Below are positions 32,501 through 49,179 of a DNA stretch of 64,000 nt, piece by piece (position 1 is the first letter of the stretch; each line of letters begins with the position of its first letter). The notes under the pieces are model-generated. The model ran no database searches. It was not told the DNA's origin and worked only from the letters and a program-made list of their open reading frames with translations. The translations under genes and the position numbers were made by a program. This DNA comes from Isoperla grammatica (Eukaryota; Arthropoda; Insecta; Plecoptera; Perlodidae), in the NCBI GenBank assembly GCA_945910005.1, contig OX246740.1, positions 612,917 through 676,916 of the forward strand, given 5' to 3'.

Positions 32501-35405
32501 AACTACCTCACAATGGTGGTCGGCTCCCCCCCCCCCCCCGCCCCTAAGGTCGGCAGACGAGCACATTGCCATGACGTGTAATGTACTTACTGCCTTAACT
32601 TCGCCGTCAGAGAACTACCTCACAATGGTGGTCGGCTCCCCCCCCCCCCCCCGCCCCTAAGGTCGGCAGACGAGCACATTGCCATGACGTGTAATGTACT
32701 TACTGCCTTAACTTCGCCGTCAGAGAACTACCTCACAATGGTGGTCGGCTCCCCCCCCCCCCCCGCCCCTAAGGTCGGCAGACGAGCACATTGCCATGAC
32801 GTGTAATGTACTTACTGCCTTAACTTCGCCGTCAGAGAACTCCCTCACAATGGTGGTCGGCTTGTCCCCCAGCTGGTTCTCGACGAGTTTGTTCCCCTCT
32901 GACGTCACGATCGTCTTGACCTTGGCGCCATCTGCCCGGTCCTGCGTGAACTCCTCGCCTAGCTTGAAGGTCATGCTCGTGTTCTTGAAGGTCGAGCTGG
33001 ACTTGAGGGTGTACTCGTCGTCCTTGACCTCCAACTCCATGATGGGGCTGACTGCGGCACCCATCTTGCGGACCAGCATTCCCACGCCTGTTAAAGACAC
33101 ACACACATACGATGCTCTCAGTACTCAGTTATACTCGGTTATAGTTTAGTCTTACTATCTTTGATTCGGACACCCATACGCCACTATTTCATGGGTGCTA
33201 TTTTTAAATGTGGTAAATGACAATCAAATCCCTTGCGCGTCGCGGCGATGAAGCCAAGGCATTGGAACTGCCAAAAATATTATAGCGCTCAGCGTCAAGC
33301 GTTGCAACGCGTACATTTTCGCGACCATGGGAACGCGCTGTAAGATCATCCAGTCATAAACCGCTCTCATACATCAACTAGAGAATCAACTGATTTGCAG
33401 TAGTTCACTGTTGTTTAGGTTATCTGTGACAAGGTTCTATAGACGTTCCATGTGCAAAGTATCTTTTGGGTAAAATAAAAGTATTTGGAATTTATAACTT
33501 AAACTCGCATGTGAGAGGCTGCATAATATACAAATGTATTAAAGCAACCCCCCCCCCCCCCCCACCCTTTTCTCTCCGTTCCTATCCGATTTCACCCAAC
33601 ATTATCTAAAACTACCGTACTACATAACATAATCGTGACAGAGCATTATGCAAATATGAACTTATTTAATGCAAACACATTTCTAAATAATAAGGTTTTT
33701 GTATACAGTTTAGATAATTCATATTACGTACAGATAATGTAAATACTGCAGTCAGTAATTTCTGAAAGTAAAGCTTTACCCTGAAGGGGAATCGAACCCG
33801 AGCGCTATGCATTGTATGGATGGAACCAACTCGCAGGTCCAACAATAGACCAAGACTCAATTACCAAAATAGCCGTGTTGCCGTGTTTTGTTTCGGACAA
33901 ACATTGAATGTACACCAATCAAAGAAAGATACAACAATGCAGTTGCCTAGCAACACGTTGTTTGTCCGCCTGTGATGTCACAACCTCCTCAATTGAGTCT
34001 TGTGCTATACACCCACTCATTTGAGTAACTATCTTTACTGCATTCCAATTAGAATAAAAGTAATAAAATCTGTTGCACGATGTTGTGATTGTTTACAATG
34101 TCAAAACAATGGGTGGTACTGGTCTGCGCTATTATGGCACCGTGGATATACTGACTCATGCCAGCTCAGCAGTCGATGACGACGTTTGCTCTGTACGGCT
34201 CATGTTATGGCAACACAACTAATCGCAGTGATGAGTGCATCAGTGGTGACTACAGATGAATTGTGGGGGGGGGGGGGGGGAGGGCTTGGGAAGGGACCCC
34301 ACCCTAAATTCTATTATATCTTTAATGATTGTCAACAATGAATGAATGATACATAAAAATATTAAAGATAACATTTATGAAATTTTAGATATCATATTAC
34401 GTGAAGTCAGTAATCTTATTTGACTCTAGTTTATGGTGCAATAACATCCAGTAGAATTGGTCTGGTACATTTGTACTACTCGCAAAACGGTCAAAACCAG
34501 ATCAGCTCATTATTAAGAAACATTACTTGTGGCGCTGCCGGGTGGAGGGGAGGGGGGTCCATTAACTCCCCCTCCCCCCCCCCCCCCCCCCCCTCCCAAC
34601 AGTCTACATATTTTATGAACTAATTGTGCATCGTTGGCACTACCAAGTTTTATTTTAGCACCACTACGGTTTGGAAGCAATTCCCTTTTCAAATCGGAAG
34701 AGCCATGTTAAAATTGTATTTATTGGTAACCCCCCCAATTTGGAATTCGAGCTCTAAAGTCAAAACTACACTCATATTTATGAACTATCACTGTTTTTGC
34801 ACCATCAACAATTTTGCCAGACTATCTAAGAACAAAATGACGCAAACTTTGATGATAAAATCTGGCAATTAGAAACAAATGTTTTTATCATTATTCAATA
34901 CTTATGTAAGAAGATCATTCCTTACATCATTACGAGTTTTTCGGGATATTTGGGGCGCAAAACTGCACCGGACAGTAATTTATTTTTGCATTGTCATCTA
35001 TGACATGGGTAAATAGTAAATACCTAGAATTTGGAATAGTTCAATTTACAAACGCAGACCGATGCGTGTTTATTAACTATAAGCACCGTCACACCAAATA
35101 AATAACATCGGCTATTACGTTATGCGAAATTACAAAATGGCTAAAACAGCATTTTATTGTTCTTTTAATGCTATTCTAGCATTTCATTAAAATGGACAAC
35201 ATCGAAACTTTCGTCAATATTTCAAATGAAACCATGGCAAATTTCAGATTTCTTCCCGAGAAGCCTTTTAAAGCAACAATGAAGTTGAATGCCTGAAAGT
35301 AAGATTGTAAAGTAATGCGAGCTTACCCAATGCTGACATGTACTCATCGAACTTGTCGCTCTTTTCCAGCTTGTACTTGTTGCCGATGAACGAGGCGAGA
35401 GCCAT
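26526..35405 (-). CDS. FABP: Fatty-acid-binding protein A (three exons)
   Basis: A cytosolic lipid chaperone of the intracellular lipid-binding family, reconstructed as join of 35405-35327, 33087-32816 and 26576-26526 (79 + 272 + 51 nt, 133 residues; the family norm is about 130-135). Exon 1 gives [27 protein letters not shown], matching the FABP signature except Lys where Asn is usual. Exon 2 supplies the beta-barrel ([27 protein letters not shown]). Exon 3 gives [13 protein letters not shown]. The expected carboxylate ligands, the Arg of TIVREF and the Arg-x-Tyr of TRIY, are intact, so I infer long-chain fatty-acid binding. Introns are about 2.2 and 6.2 kb, in phases 1 and 0. The intron that usually splits the vertebrate second and third exons is absent. 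Downstream lies the exon-3-derived array, and inside intron 2 an exon-2-derived array. Pairing of exon 3 with this gene is by position and phase only. Confidence 0.85.
26764..27175. repeat. (ACATACATC)n 9-bp minisatellite
   Basis: About 45 copies of ACATACATC with interspersed ACATTCATC and ACATACATACATC variants. It lies in FABP-A intron 2. All the long His/Ile/Thr frames here are this repeat translated. Confidence 0.95.
27180..27920. other. FABP-A intron 2, no feature seen
   Basis: No exon or repeat is supported, apart from a purine-rich stretch at 27458-27490 (GGGAGGGGGGAGAGAGAGG). Confidence 0.4.
27921..28056. mobile_element. MITE-1, copy 1
   Basis: The element is nearly a palindrome: CTTTCGTCACAGGCGAGG near the left is inverted as CCTCGCCTGTGACGAAAG at the right. 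Outer ends read CAAGACTACCTTACA (left) and its degraded complement. Copies 2 (30381-30524) and 3 (59661-59814) have the same core in the opposite orientation, judged by the asymmetric GATCGGTATTTGCG centre. Confidence 0.85.
28290..28380. repeat. Dispersed repeat R4 fragment
   Basis: The text AGTCCCCCACTG...GTGGGTAGACTCTAAATG matches, in reverse complement, 8935-9030. Its last 51 bp (28330-28380) recur on the far side of R1 copy iii at 29074-29124. Confidence 0.65.
28380..29066 (+). mobile_element. R1 Helitron-like repeat, copy iii (3' truncated)
   Basis: It begins AAGCGAGCGAAGCGAGCG, contains a long T-run (28431-28471), then GGTCGAACGGAAAGTCCG, two related blocks each carrying TCTGAAACA and CCGGTCACGAATAT, and GGTGGCGGACCGCGG. 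It stops at TTTTCGCC without the CTAG end. It is flanked on both sides by the same 51-bp R4 segment. Confidence 0.75.
29130..30380. other. FABP-A intron 2, no gene seen
   Basis: No exon is supported. The minus frames at 29784-30075 overlap each other and lack motifs. A poly-C run lies at 29515-29523. Confidence 0.4.
30381..30524. mobile_element. MITE-1, copy 2
   Basis: It opens CTACCTTACACATGCTTTCG, closes CGAAAGCATGTGTAAGGTAG, and has GTCACAGGCGAGGC inner arms. This is the best preserved of the three copies. The long inverted ends predict an RNA hairpin when transcribed as part of FABP-A intron 2. Confidence 0.85.
31150..31235 (-). repeat. tRNA-like SINE remnant
   Basis: On the minus strand ATGCTCAGGCGGTTG and, about 45 nt later, GTGGGTTCAAATCCCGC resemble polymerase III A and B boxes. 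No full tRNA fold is visible. Confidence 0.45.
31430..31679. mobile_element. MITE with 16-bp perfect inverted ends
   Basis: CAGCCGCCGGTACCGG at 31430-31445 is perfectly inverted at 31664-31679. The 250-bp element lies in FABP-A intron 2. Internal segments (GATAAACAAAATACCG, CGACGTGAGGTGGATTAAAG) recur around 8760-8790 and 9085-9105, marking older relatives. Confidence 0.85.
32071..32815 (-). repeat. 113-bp array derived from FABP-A exon 2 end and donor
   Basis: Units start (CTAAGGTCGG on the plus strand) at 32091, 32204, 32317, 32432, 32544, 32657 and 32769; the last one runs into the real exon. In gene direction each unit has poly-G, about 47 nt of exon 2 end (CCACCATTGTGAGG, TTCTCTGACGGCGAAG), the intact donor GCA|GTAAGT, and about 50 nt of intron ending CCGACCTTAG. 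All six extra copies carry TAG where the true exon has GAG, so they cannot encode FABP. Length differences come from the poly-C run. Confidence 0.95.
32816..33087 (-). CDS. FABP: FABP-A exon 2
   Basis: Acceptor TTTAACAG at 33088 and donor GCA|GTAAGT at 32815-32814. It has 272 nt: two bases completing a Gly codon, then 90 codons from VGMLVRKMG to SDGEVKA. Positions 32836-33011 are nearly identical to FABP-B exon 2. Confidence 0.92.
33088..35326 (-). other. FABP-A intron 1
   Basis: 2.24 kb. It holds a poly-C run (33547-33564), a tRNA-like B box (GGGTTCGATTCCCC on the minus strand near 33788-33801), and a possible MITE at about 33850-34012 whose ends read CAAGACTCAATTA and CTCAATTGAGTCTTG. It also has a poly-G run (34264-34282) and a poly-C run (34563-34592). 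No other coding exon was seen. Confidence 0.6.
35327..35405 (-). CDS. FABP: FABP-A exon 1 (with start codon)
   Basis: ATG at 35405, donor CATTGG|GTAAGC at 35326-35325, 79 nt, phase 1. It encodes the N-terminal strand and helix-turn-helix lid that closes the lipid cavity. No TATA box is obvious in the 120 bp upstream. Confidence 0.9.
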
Positions 35406-35741
35406 GGTTGGAGATGTATGTAATGTCTTGTCTCGACGCAGGTCTGACAGCTAGTGGAGCGGCCGCACCGCCACACTCAGGCTGATAGGGGTCGCAGGAG
35501 GGCAAGGAGGGGAAGTGGTTATTGAACTTCGTCGCAATCATGTTTACTTTTGTGTCTCTCACGTGATTTCCGTCACAGTCAGACTCTACTTGTCATTGAG
35601 TAAATATTTGTGTTATTGGTGGCGACGTGCTATAAGGTGAATAAGAATGTCCAAACATGTCCAAACAAGGAAATCCGCACTGCCTACAGTTTTTAATGCA
35701 CTGTGTGTACAGTAAGGTATTTACATTGTTGCATTGGCGAT

Positions 35742-36326
<585 letters not shown>

Positions 36327-36397
36327 GAATAATAACACATTGATTAATTGACATTTGGGCTTAACGTCTCATATTTTAGTAACGTGGCTAAATGAGT

Positions 36398-36612
36398 GGG
36401 TGCAATTTGAAGATGAGATAGGGGGCTGTTAGGAGGGCGGGGAGAAAAGTGGAAAGGGGAGGAAAAGGGAGTAGGGAGGATGTGGATTGCATTTCGTTTG
36501 ACTTCTCCTCGACCTGTCCGGCTGGGGTGGCCCTACCAAAAGCATACGTTTTCGCCGGCATAGCTCTCGACATCACCAAAGCACGCAAACCTGCCCACCA
36601 CGATGACTGAAT
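36398..36612 (-). repeat. Dispersed repeat R2, copy on minus strand
   Basis: Read on the minus strand: GTGGTGGGCAGGTTTGCGTG, GCTATGCCGGCGAAAACGTA, GCCACCCCAGCCGGACAGGT, then a pyrimidine-rich tail. It collates with 40298-40560 and with the split copy at 4526-6124. Confidence 0.75.
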
Positions 36613-36795
36613 AAATAATGAATGAGGAATACGTTTTTTCAAGATCCTACTCAATTATCTTAGGTCTGAGAAAACAGAATTACCTTGAGTCATAATTGCC
36701 GGTCAAAGGGATCGAACAAGGGACTCCGGAATCATTCGACAATCATAAAACCTTTTTGTGAAAACAAGCCATCATCTTTGACTGGTTTTGTATTA

Positions 36796-37803
36796 TTAAG
36801 GGACCGAAGCGAGCGTCTCCATTGTACTCTTATGGCACTTGCTAGCTGTTTGTTGGTTTTTTATCTCGCGATAGCGGTCGAACGGAAAGTTCGATCAATT
36901 TGAAAATTCGAATATTCACAAGCCTCAATGTGGATTGAATGCCATTAGTTTTGTGGCAAAATCGTTTGAATAGTTAGAAAGTTACACTATAGTTACTGAA
37001 AAGTATTGTTCTGAAACAAAATGGTGACAATATGTAAGATAGTCATTATTTTATTCAAGGTTTGTCCGGTTACGAATGCGTTCATGTTTTGACGACCTGA
37101 CAAGTGTTGGCAAAGTTACACAAAAGTTATTCGAAAATATTTTTCTGAAACACATTAATGGTAAAATGTGAGGTATCTGTAATATAGTAAATTTTTGTCT
37201 GGTCACAAATATACTAAGGGCTGGTCCACACAGATTTTTAAGACATACCATTTAAGGTGTAACGCGTAGTCGTAAAGTTGGATCATAGGAAACACGTACT
37301 GGCGTTCACACAAAGTTTTAGTTTCAAGACGTTGTTTTCATTGTTGTTTTTAAAACAACGTCTTAAAACCTTATGCATTAGGGCTGGTCCACACAGATTT
37401 TTAAGACATACGATTTAAGGTTTAACGCGTAGTCGTAAAGTTGGATCATAGGAAACGCGTACTGGCGTTTACACAAAGTTTTAGTTTTAAGACGTTGTTT
37501 TCATTGTTGTTTTTAAAACAAAGTCTTAAAACCTTATGCATTATGTCTTCAAAATCTGTGTGGACCAGTCTTTATGTCTTAAAAATCTGTGTGGTTAAAT
37601 CTGATAGGTATTACAGGCAAATATTACATTTCTATTGCTGTCAAAAAATGTTAGTAACGGTGGCAGACCGTGCAAAAAACACTAGATGAAATGAGAACGA
37701 AAAATTGTAGCAACGCACATTGCACAACATTCAACAATTTCGGGAAGTATAATAGCTATGGAAATTAGAAAACATTTTACAACAAGCATTCAAGTATTGT
37801 TGT
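36796..37803 (+). mobile_element. R1 Helitron-like repeat, copy iv
   Basis: It begins CGAAGCGAGCGTCTCC and follows R1 order through GGTCGAACGGAAAGTTCG and GTCCGGTTACGAAT to TATACTAA (37213). It is then broken by a nested MITE (37214 to about 37600) and resumes at ATTACATTTCTATTGCTGTC. The 3' end fades after TTGTTGTTAATTTTTG, without the CTAG terminus. Confidence 0.7.
37214..37600. mobile_element. Nested or duplicated MITE inside R1 copy iv
   Basis: Two left ends (GGCTGGTCCACACAGATTTT near 37216 and 37382) and two right ends (AAATCTGTGTGGACCAG near 37551, AAATCTGTGTGG near 37582) are present. The segment from the left end to the CTTATGCATTA motif is itself repeated in tandem. Either one copy inserted into another, or the left half was duplicated. 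Confidence 0.7.
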
Positions 37804-37885
37804 TAATTTTTGTTTGTATTTATTTATTGTTTTAACGAAGAACTCGACAATCATATGAAGTCGTGGGGTGTTTGAAGTAAAAAAT

Positions 37886-38038
37886 AATTCAGGGCGGAAT
37901 GCAGAGTCGAGTTAAGTATGTGATTTGTTTATGGTTGCTATGGAGTATGTTCTTATGGAAAATGGCATGAAATAAACCAATTCCATAGCTTAACACATCC
38001 TGTACTTAACTTGCCACTCTCTGCATACGGCCCCGAAT
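37886..38038. mobile_element. Short inverted-repeat element
   Basis: GCAGAGTCGAGTTAAGTA at the left pairs with TACTTAACTTGCCACTCTCTGC at the right. A relative around 49550-49680 has the same core (GTGATTTGTTTATGGTTGCT, CTTATGGAAAA). Confidence 0.55.
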
Positions 38039-38091
38039 ATGTATACTACAGATTTGTGTGTACAAATGTTTTGGCTTAGGCATATATATGT

Positions 38092-38097
38092 TTTATT
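38092..38097 (-). promoter_or_regulatory. Possible polyadenylation signal of FABP-B
   Basis: AATAAA on the minus strand, about 800 nt after the FABP-B stop codon and beyond the 42-bp array. I saw no canonical hexamer nearer the stop. Confidence 0.3.
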
Positions 38098-38486
38098 TAG
38101 CTATTAATAATATACTAAGCAAGTCGTGCATCATACAGGCTCATCATTCACCTCGTACGACTATCATACAGGGATCGACTTTCAATTTGGCTCTGAAATA
38201 TAACATATCTTTCGTCTTGGGCGTACTGCCCTTGAAAATAGATGTTGACAAATTGGGTCAATATTTATAAGTAACACATCATGTCAAATACAAAATCCAA
38301 ATGTAAGTTGAAACACACAGATGGTTCTGGTAGGTCTACTGGTTCACTGAACCAGAACAATTCCAATGGTAGTTTTTTTCTTATACTGCAGCAAAGCGCC
38401 TTTTTTTTGTTCAGCCACCGCATGAGGAAGTCAATTACTCCAAAAGTCTTGAAACACTCCCTTTTCAACCATAGACTCGCTTATCT

Positions 38487-38893
38487 TGTAGCAGTGCGAG
38501 TCTAGAGAGTTTGTTGTGATCAGCAGGACTTGTAAGTGCGGGTCTATATAGTCTGATGTGATCAGCAGGACTTGTAAGTGCGGGTCTATATAGTCTGATG
38601 TGATCAGCAGGACTTGTAAGTGCGGGTCTAGAGAGTCTGATGTGATTAGCAGGACTTGTAAGTGCGGGTCTATATAGTCTGATGTGATCAGCAGGACTTG
38701 TAAGTGCGGGTCTAGAGAGTCTGATGTGATCAGTAGGACTTGTAAGTGCGAGTCTAGAGAGTCTGATGTGATCAGCAGGACTTGTAAGTGCGGGTCTAGA
38801 GAGTCTGATGTGATCAGCAGGACTTGTAAGTGCGGGTCTAGAGTCTGATGTGATCAGCAGGACTTGTAAGTGCGGGTCTAGAGTCTGACGTGA
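38487..38893 (-). repeat. 42-bp minisatellite made of the FABP-B last exon
   Basis: About nine units plus a partial one lie directly downstream of the FABP-B stop codon. In gene direction each ends ACCCGCACTTACAAG, TCCTGCTGA, the last eight codons of FABP-B. The preceding part of the unit (CACATCAGACT plus a CTCTAGA or ATATAGA segment) is diverged from the exon. Unit length is 42 bp, or 40 bp in the two units next to the exon. The same length and register (unit ends at the stop codon) as the FABP-A array is striking. Confidence 0.93.
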
Positions 38894-38944
38894 TCAGCAG
38901 GACTTGTAAGTGCGAGTGCATACGATGTCATTGCATGTCAGGAT
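38894..38944 (-). CDS. FABP: FABP-B exon 3 (last coding exon)
   Basis: Acceptor CCTCTTTCTAG, phase 0, 51 nt, stop TGA. It encodes the last beta strand with Arg-Thr-Tyr. It borders the 42-bp array on its downstream side only. Confidence 0.88.
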   Translation of the reverse strand: MLTCNDIVCTRTYKSC

Positions 38945-41432
38945 CTAGAAAGAGGAAACACATTTCTCTTCACTTATCTCCTGTTGAGCGAAAAGGTAGT
39001 TCCAATATAAAATGTTAAAATCATGCGAAATGAATGCATTTTATGTAGTTATGTTGAAGTCGCCCAAGTTCACGGAGCCCCAAGGTCACTTACTGGAGTG
39101 ATTTTTAGATTTTAACCCGGACATAATTAGAAGAAAGTTGATTTTTACAGGGTCGCTTGCAAATTTTATTTTATATAACATACTTCGGGTTCGCCAAAAT
39201 CCGCGGTGTGCGTTAGCCGCCATCTTGGAAAATGTTGGCGATTACAGTCTTACATTAAAACACTTGTTGTGAGTGCTTCATATAACATACAATTACGTGA
39301 GTGGTGTCAAATGAAAGACAATGTTATGGTTAATAACAAAAAATTTAGGAATTTCAGTTATTTATCACATTACAATAGAAGGAAGCTATTAAGTGATCGA
39401 CCGCATAAATGGATATTTGTATTTTGATGATTTGCGATAAAAGTAATAACGTATTCATAATTTGTGTTCATACAAAACATAAAGCTTATTCTTTCTAGAA
39501 CACACGTGCTAAGTATTATTTACATAACTTACATAACTATTCAATTCAAAATGTCTTTCTTTTCTGGCCTGCTCAGTGCTCATGTCATTGGGCAGGGACA
39601 TCTAAAAAGATGTGCTCTGCTTTGATCTTCGGAGCTTCGCAATAAATAAAATATAAATAAATATAAATAAATAAATATATTAATATAATACATATAAAAT
39701 AAATTAATTCTTTTACTGCCAACATATTTTTTAATTCCCTTACTGCCAACTTTCCCTTAATGCCAACGTAGTCCAGAGGTATAGTAAATACTATATACGT
39801 CCAAGAATATTGGTATTGAAGGAAGCATACATTTCCATAGCAGTAAGGGAATACATTAATTCCACAATTCGTGTAACATTGCCTTTTGGAACAGAGCAAG
39901 AATAAATGTTGGCATTGCGGGAATAAACAGTTCGTTGGCAGTGCGAGAATCGTTCCAACGTCCACACCTACCATTTTCACTTCGCTATCCAAGAACTCCC
40001 TCACAATGGTGGTCGGCTTGTCCCCCAGCTGGCTCTCGACGAGTTTGTTCCCCTCTGACGTCACGATCGTCTTGACCTTGGCGCCATCTGCCCGGTCCTG
40101 CGTGAACTCCTCGCCCAGCTTGAAGGTCATGCTCGTGTTCTTGAAGGTCGAGCTGGACTTGAGGGTGAACGTGTCCCCGTCAACCTCCAACTCCATCACG
40201 GGGAACACAGCTTGGCCCACCTTGCGCGTCACTATTCCCACGCCTGGAGGGAGGGAGAGACATTAATAGGTCTGGCTGGCACTCCGGCGCACTCCCATAC
40301 CTGCCCAAGGACTGCTGCCTTATCGTGGTGGGCAGGTTTGTGTGCGTTGCTGATCCCGAGAGCTATGCCGACGGAAGCGTATGCTTCTGGTAGGGCCGTA
40401 CCCTAGCCGGACATGTCGCGGGGGAGAAGTCAGACGCAGTCAACATCCACCCTTTTTCCTTTTCCTCCCCTTTCAGTTTTCAACCCCGCCCTCCTACTTG
40501 CTCTTTCCTGCAAACACCCTCCGACGTCATATTATGATCATAGTTGTCGCGTACGTATTGTTCAACTCAAATAATCAATCATGACGTCAGACATGCATGA
40601 TCGCTTGCCAGGTTTCAATTGATTCAACATGACTGTGTTGGCCATATTTACACAGCATTGGGATGTTATTGTTAAATATTAGAAAGTAGAAACAATGCAT
40701 GATATTAGTAGGCCTAGATAATACTACTAGCTCAGTTATTCCGTAGCATAGCAGTGATTTGTTTGCAAAACCAATAGCATAGAGGCCTACATAGGCCTAC
40801 ATTGTTACGTGTGATAAAATCTTTACAACAACATGCAACCCGTCATACGCATTATATGTAGGTGAATAACCATAAGTTAGCTGAAATTATCTCGCTTCAG
40901 TAATATATTGGGCCTACTTTGTTCGTAATCAGCGTACGCCAACTTTGCGTACACGTAACTTATGTTGTAATATCGACACTTCTGTATTTCATGTGGCGTG
41001 ATACAGTGTGGTGTGATAACCTAGTTGCGTACACGTAACTTATGTTGTAATATCGACACTTCTGTATTTCATGTGGCGTGATACAGTGTGGCGTGATAAC
41101 CTAGTTGCGTACACGTAACTTATGTTGTAATATCGACACTTCTGTATTTCATGTGGTGTGATACAATGTGGCGTGATAACCTAATTGCGTACACGTAACT
41201 TAGGGTATGTTGTAATATCGACACTTCTGTTTTTCATGTGGCGTGATACAGTGTGGCGTGATAGCCTGATCAATTTTGTATTTATTATCCACCCATTATC
41301 CCCCAGTGTTGTAACTTTCTCCCCCTTCTAAGCAGGGTTGTTGCACTTACCTAAAGCCTTCAAGTATTCGTCAAAGTTCTCACTCTTAGCCAACTTCCAT
41401 CTCTTCCCAGTGAAGGAAGCGACGGGAGCCAT
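38894..41432 (-). CDS. FABP: Fatty-acid-binding protein B (three exons)
   Basis: Join of 41432-41351, 40243-39972 and 38944-38894 (82 + 272 + 51 nt, 134 residues). Exon 1 gives MAPVASFTGKRWKLAK then SENFDEYLKALG, a full match to the FABP N-terminal signature including Asn-Phe-Asp. Exon 2 runs from VGIVTRKVGQ to LDSEVKM. Exon 3 is ILTCNDIVCTRTYKSC. The ligand residues (Arg of TIVREF, Arg-x-Tyr of TRTY) are intact. The introns, about 1.1 and 1.0 kb, are the shortest of the cluster. The gene lies about 1.1 kb downstream of FABP-C and 3.5 kb upstream of FABP-A, all on the same strand. Most of exon 2 is nearly identical to FABP-A while the other exons are clearly diverged. Confidence 0.9.
39972..40243 (-). 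CDS. FABP: FABP-B exon 2
   Basis: Acceptor CCCTCCAG at 40244 and donor ATG|GTAGGT at 39971-39970, 272 nt. The open frame continues past the donor into the intron, but the donor, the phase and the alignment with FABP-A and FABP-C fix the boundary. At 39992-40167 only two bases differ from FABP-A. Confidence 0.92.
40298..40560 (+). repeat. Dispersed repeat R2, complete copy
   Basis: CCTGCCCAAGGACTGCTGCC, GTGGTGGGCAGGTTTGTGTG, GCTATGCCGACGGAAGCG, CCTAGCCGGACATG, a CT-rich body, then ATAGTTGTCGCGTACG. It lies in FABP-B intron 1 and is the reference copy for R2. Confidence 0.8.
40944..41268. repeat. Tandem repeat, 4 x about 80 bp, in FABP-B intron 1
   Basis: Each unit reads TTGCGTACACGTAACTTATG, TTGTAATATCGACACTTCTG, ATTTCATGTGGCGTGATACA, GTGTGGCGTGATAACC. 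Starts lie near 40944, 41024, 41104 and 41185. The fourth unit has a 5-bp insertion (TAGGG). Confidence 0.9.
41351..41432 (-). CDS. FABP: FABP-B exon 1 (with start codon)
   Basis: ATG at 41432, donor TTTAG|GTAAGTG at 41350-41349, 82 nt, phase 1. The extra residues relative to FABP-C are at the N-terminus (MAPVAS). No TATA box was recognised upstream. Confidence 0.92.
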
Positions 41433-41439
41433 TATTGCG

Positions 41440-42498
41440 CTGAAGGAAGTCTAACCAAATAGAGTAGATAAACAATTTATTATTCTTCAAATTGTCTTGG
41501 TAAAAACAACACTGTTCTTGAATGTGTTCCAGTTTTTTAATGTTTTGGGGAGTGTCAAAAAGTGAAAACTTTAACAATCAACACAAAAAAACAAATGCAT
41601 ACCAACATTGAATCGACGCAAACCACGTGATGTGGGGGCACAGCCTTCTCGACGGGTCAATCCGTGATACACCTTTCAACATGGAAAAAGCGAGAAGTTC
41701 GCAGGTTTGCCGCTAGATGATGTTAAGTGCGCGGCAAATATGTTTGACATTTGATTAAGGATGTATTATTATATTTTGTATTTCCTCAGAAATGATTAGT
41801 TAAGATACTGTTAATCTTAGTTAACATATTTTTAATAATTTGCACTAATTGAAAAATGATGATTTTTCTTTACACAACGATGTACTGTTTGTACTGTTCA
41901 TTATCCTGTCCCCACATCACGTGGTCTGCCTCGATTCAATGTTGGTTTCACTCGCGGCCGGTCGCTAGCATCGGCTTGCTCAAAACCGCATTAAATCTAA
42001 TTGAAATAATTTAATTATACGTGTAATCCATCTACATTTTTAAATGAAATATTCTGAAATCAAATTTTGCATAATAAATTAGTTGATTGAAGTAATAAAC
42101 CAGTTTTTGAAGTGGACACGAGAATGGCGATTTTCGTGCCCATGAGAATACCTTACTTTGAGGTTTACCGGCCAAAACAGGGGTCACTTGGATATTCTTT
42201 CACTTTGGGGTTTGTGTTAGTTTATGGTCATTATTTGTCATGAATGGGAATACATAATATTATTGCAATGTAGCCGAATACCACTAATTGGAATGTGTGG
42301 ATATGAGTATACAGATAAATAGACAAGCCCAAATTGTTTATGAAATAAAAATATATTTTTCGTTGTACATCAGCACAGAAAATAATATTTTCGTTAAAAC
42401 CGAAATATCACATGTACATCAATTTGTTTTTTACAACAAAAACATCGTTAGGGTGTTGTGTCGATCCTCGAGTCGAGGTTCTTGTCGGACGGTGTTGA
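41440..42498. other. FABP-C / FABP-B intergenic region
   Basis: It contains the FABP-C 3' flank and the FABP-B upstream DNA. ATTAAA on the minus strand at 42010-42015 could be the FABP-C polyadenylation signal. The text CACGTGATGTGGGG...GAATCGACG (41607-41640) and its inverted, degraded partner CACATCACGTGGTC...CGATTCAATG (41911-41942) bracket about 330 bp, possibly an old inverted-repeat element. Confidence 0.45.

Positions 42499-49179
<6,681 letters not shown>

Noticed and set aside
32720..33149. Frames of 117 and 128 residues spanning FABP-A exon 2
   Set aside because: The plus frame is antisense. The minus frame runs past the splice donor into the array and is not the mature reading.
39585..40241. 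218-residue single-exon reading of FABP-B exon 2
   Set aside because: It crosses the donor at 39971; the tail is intron. The length and phase shared with A and C fix the exon at 272 nt.
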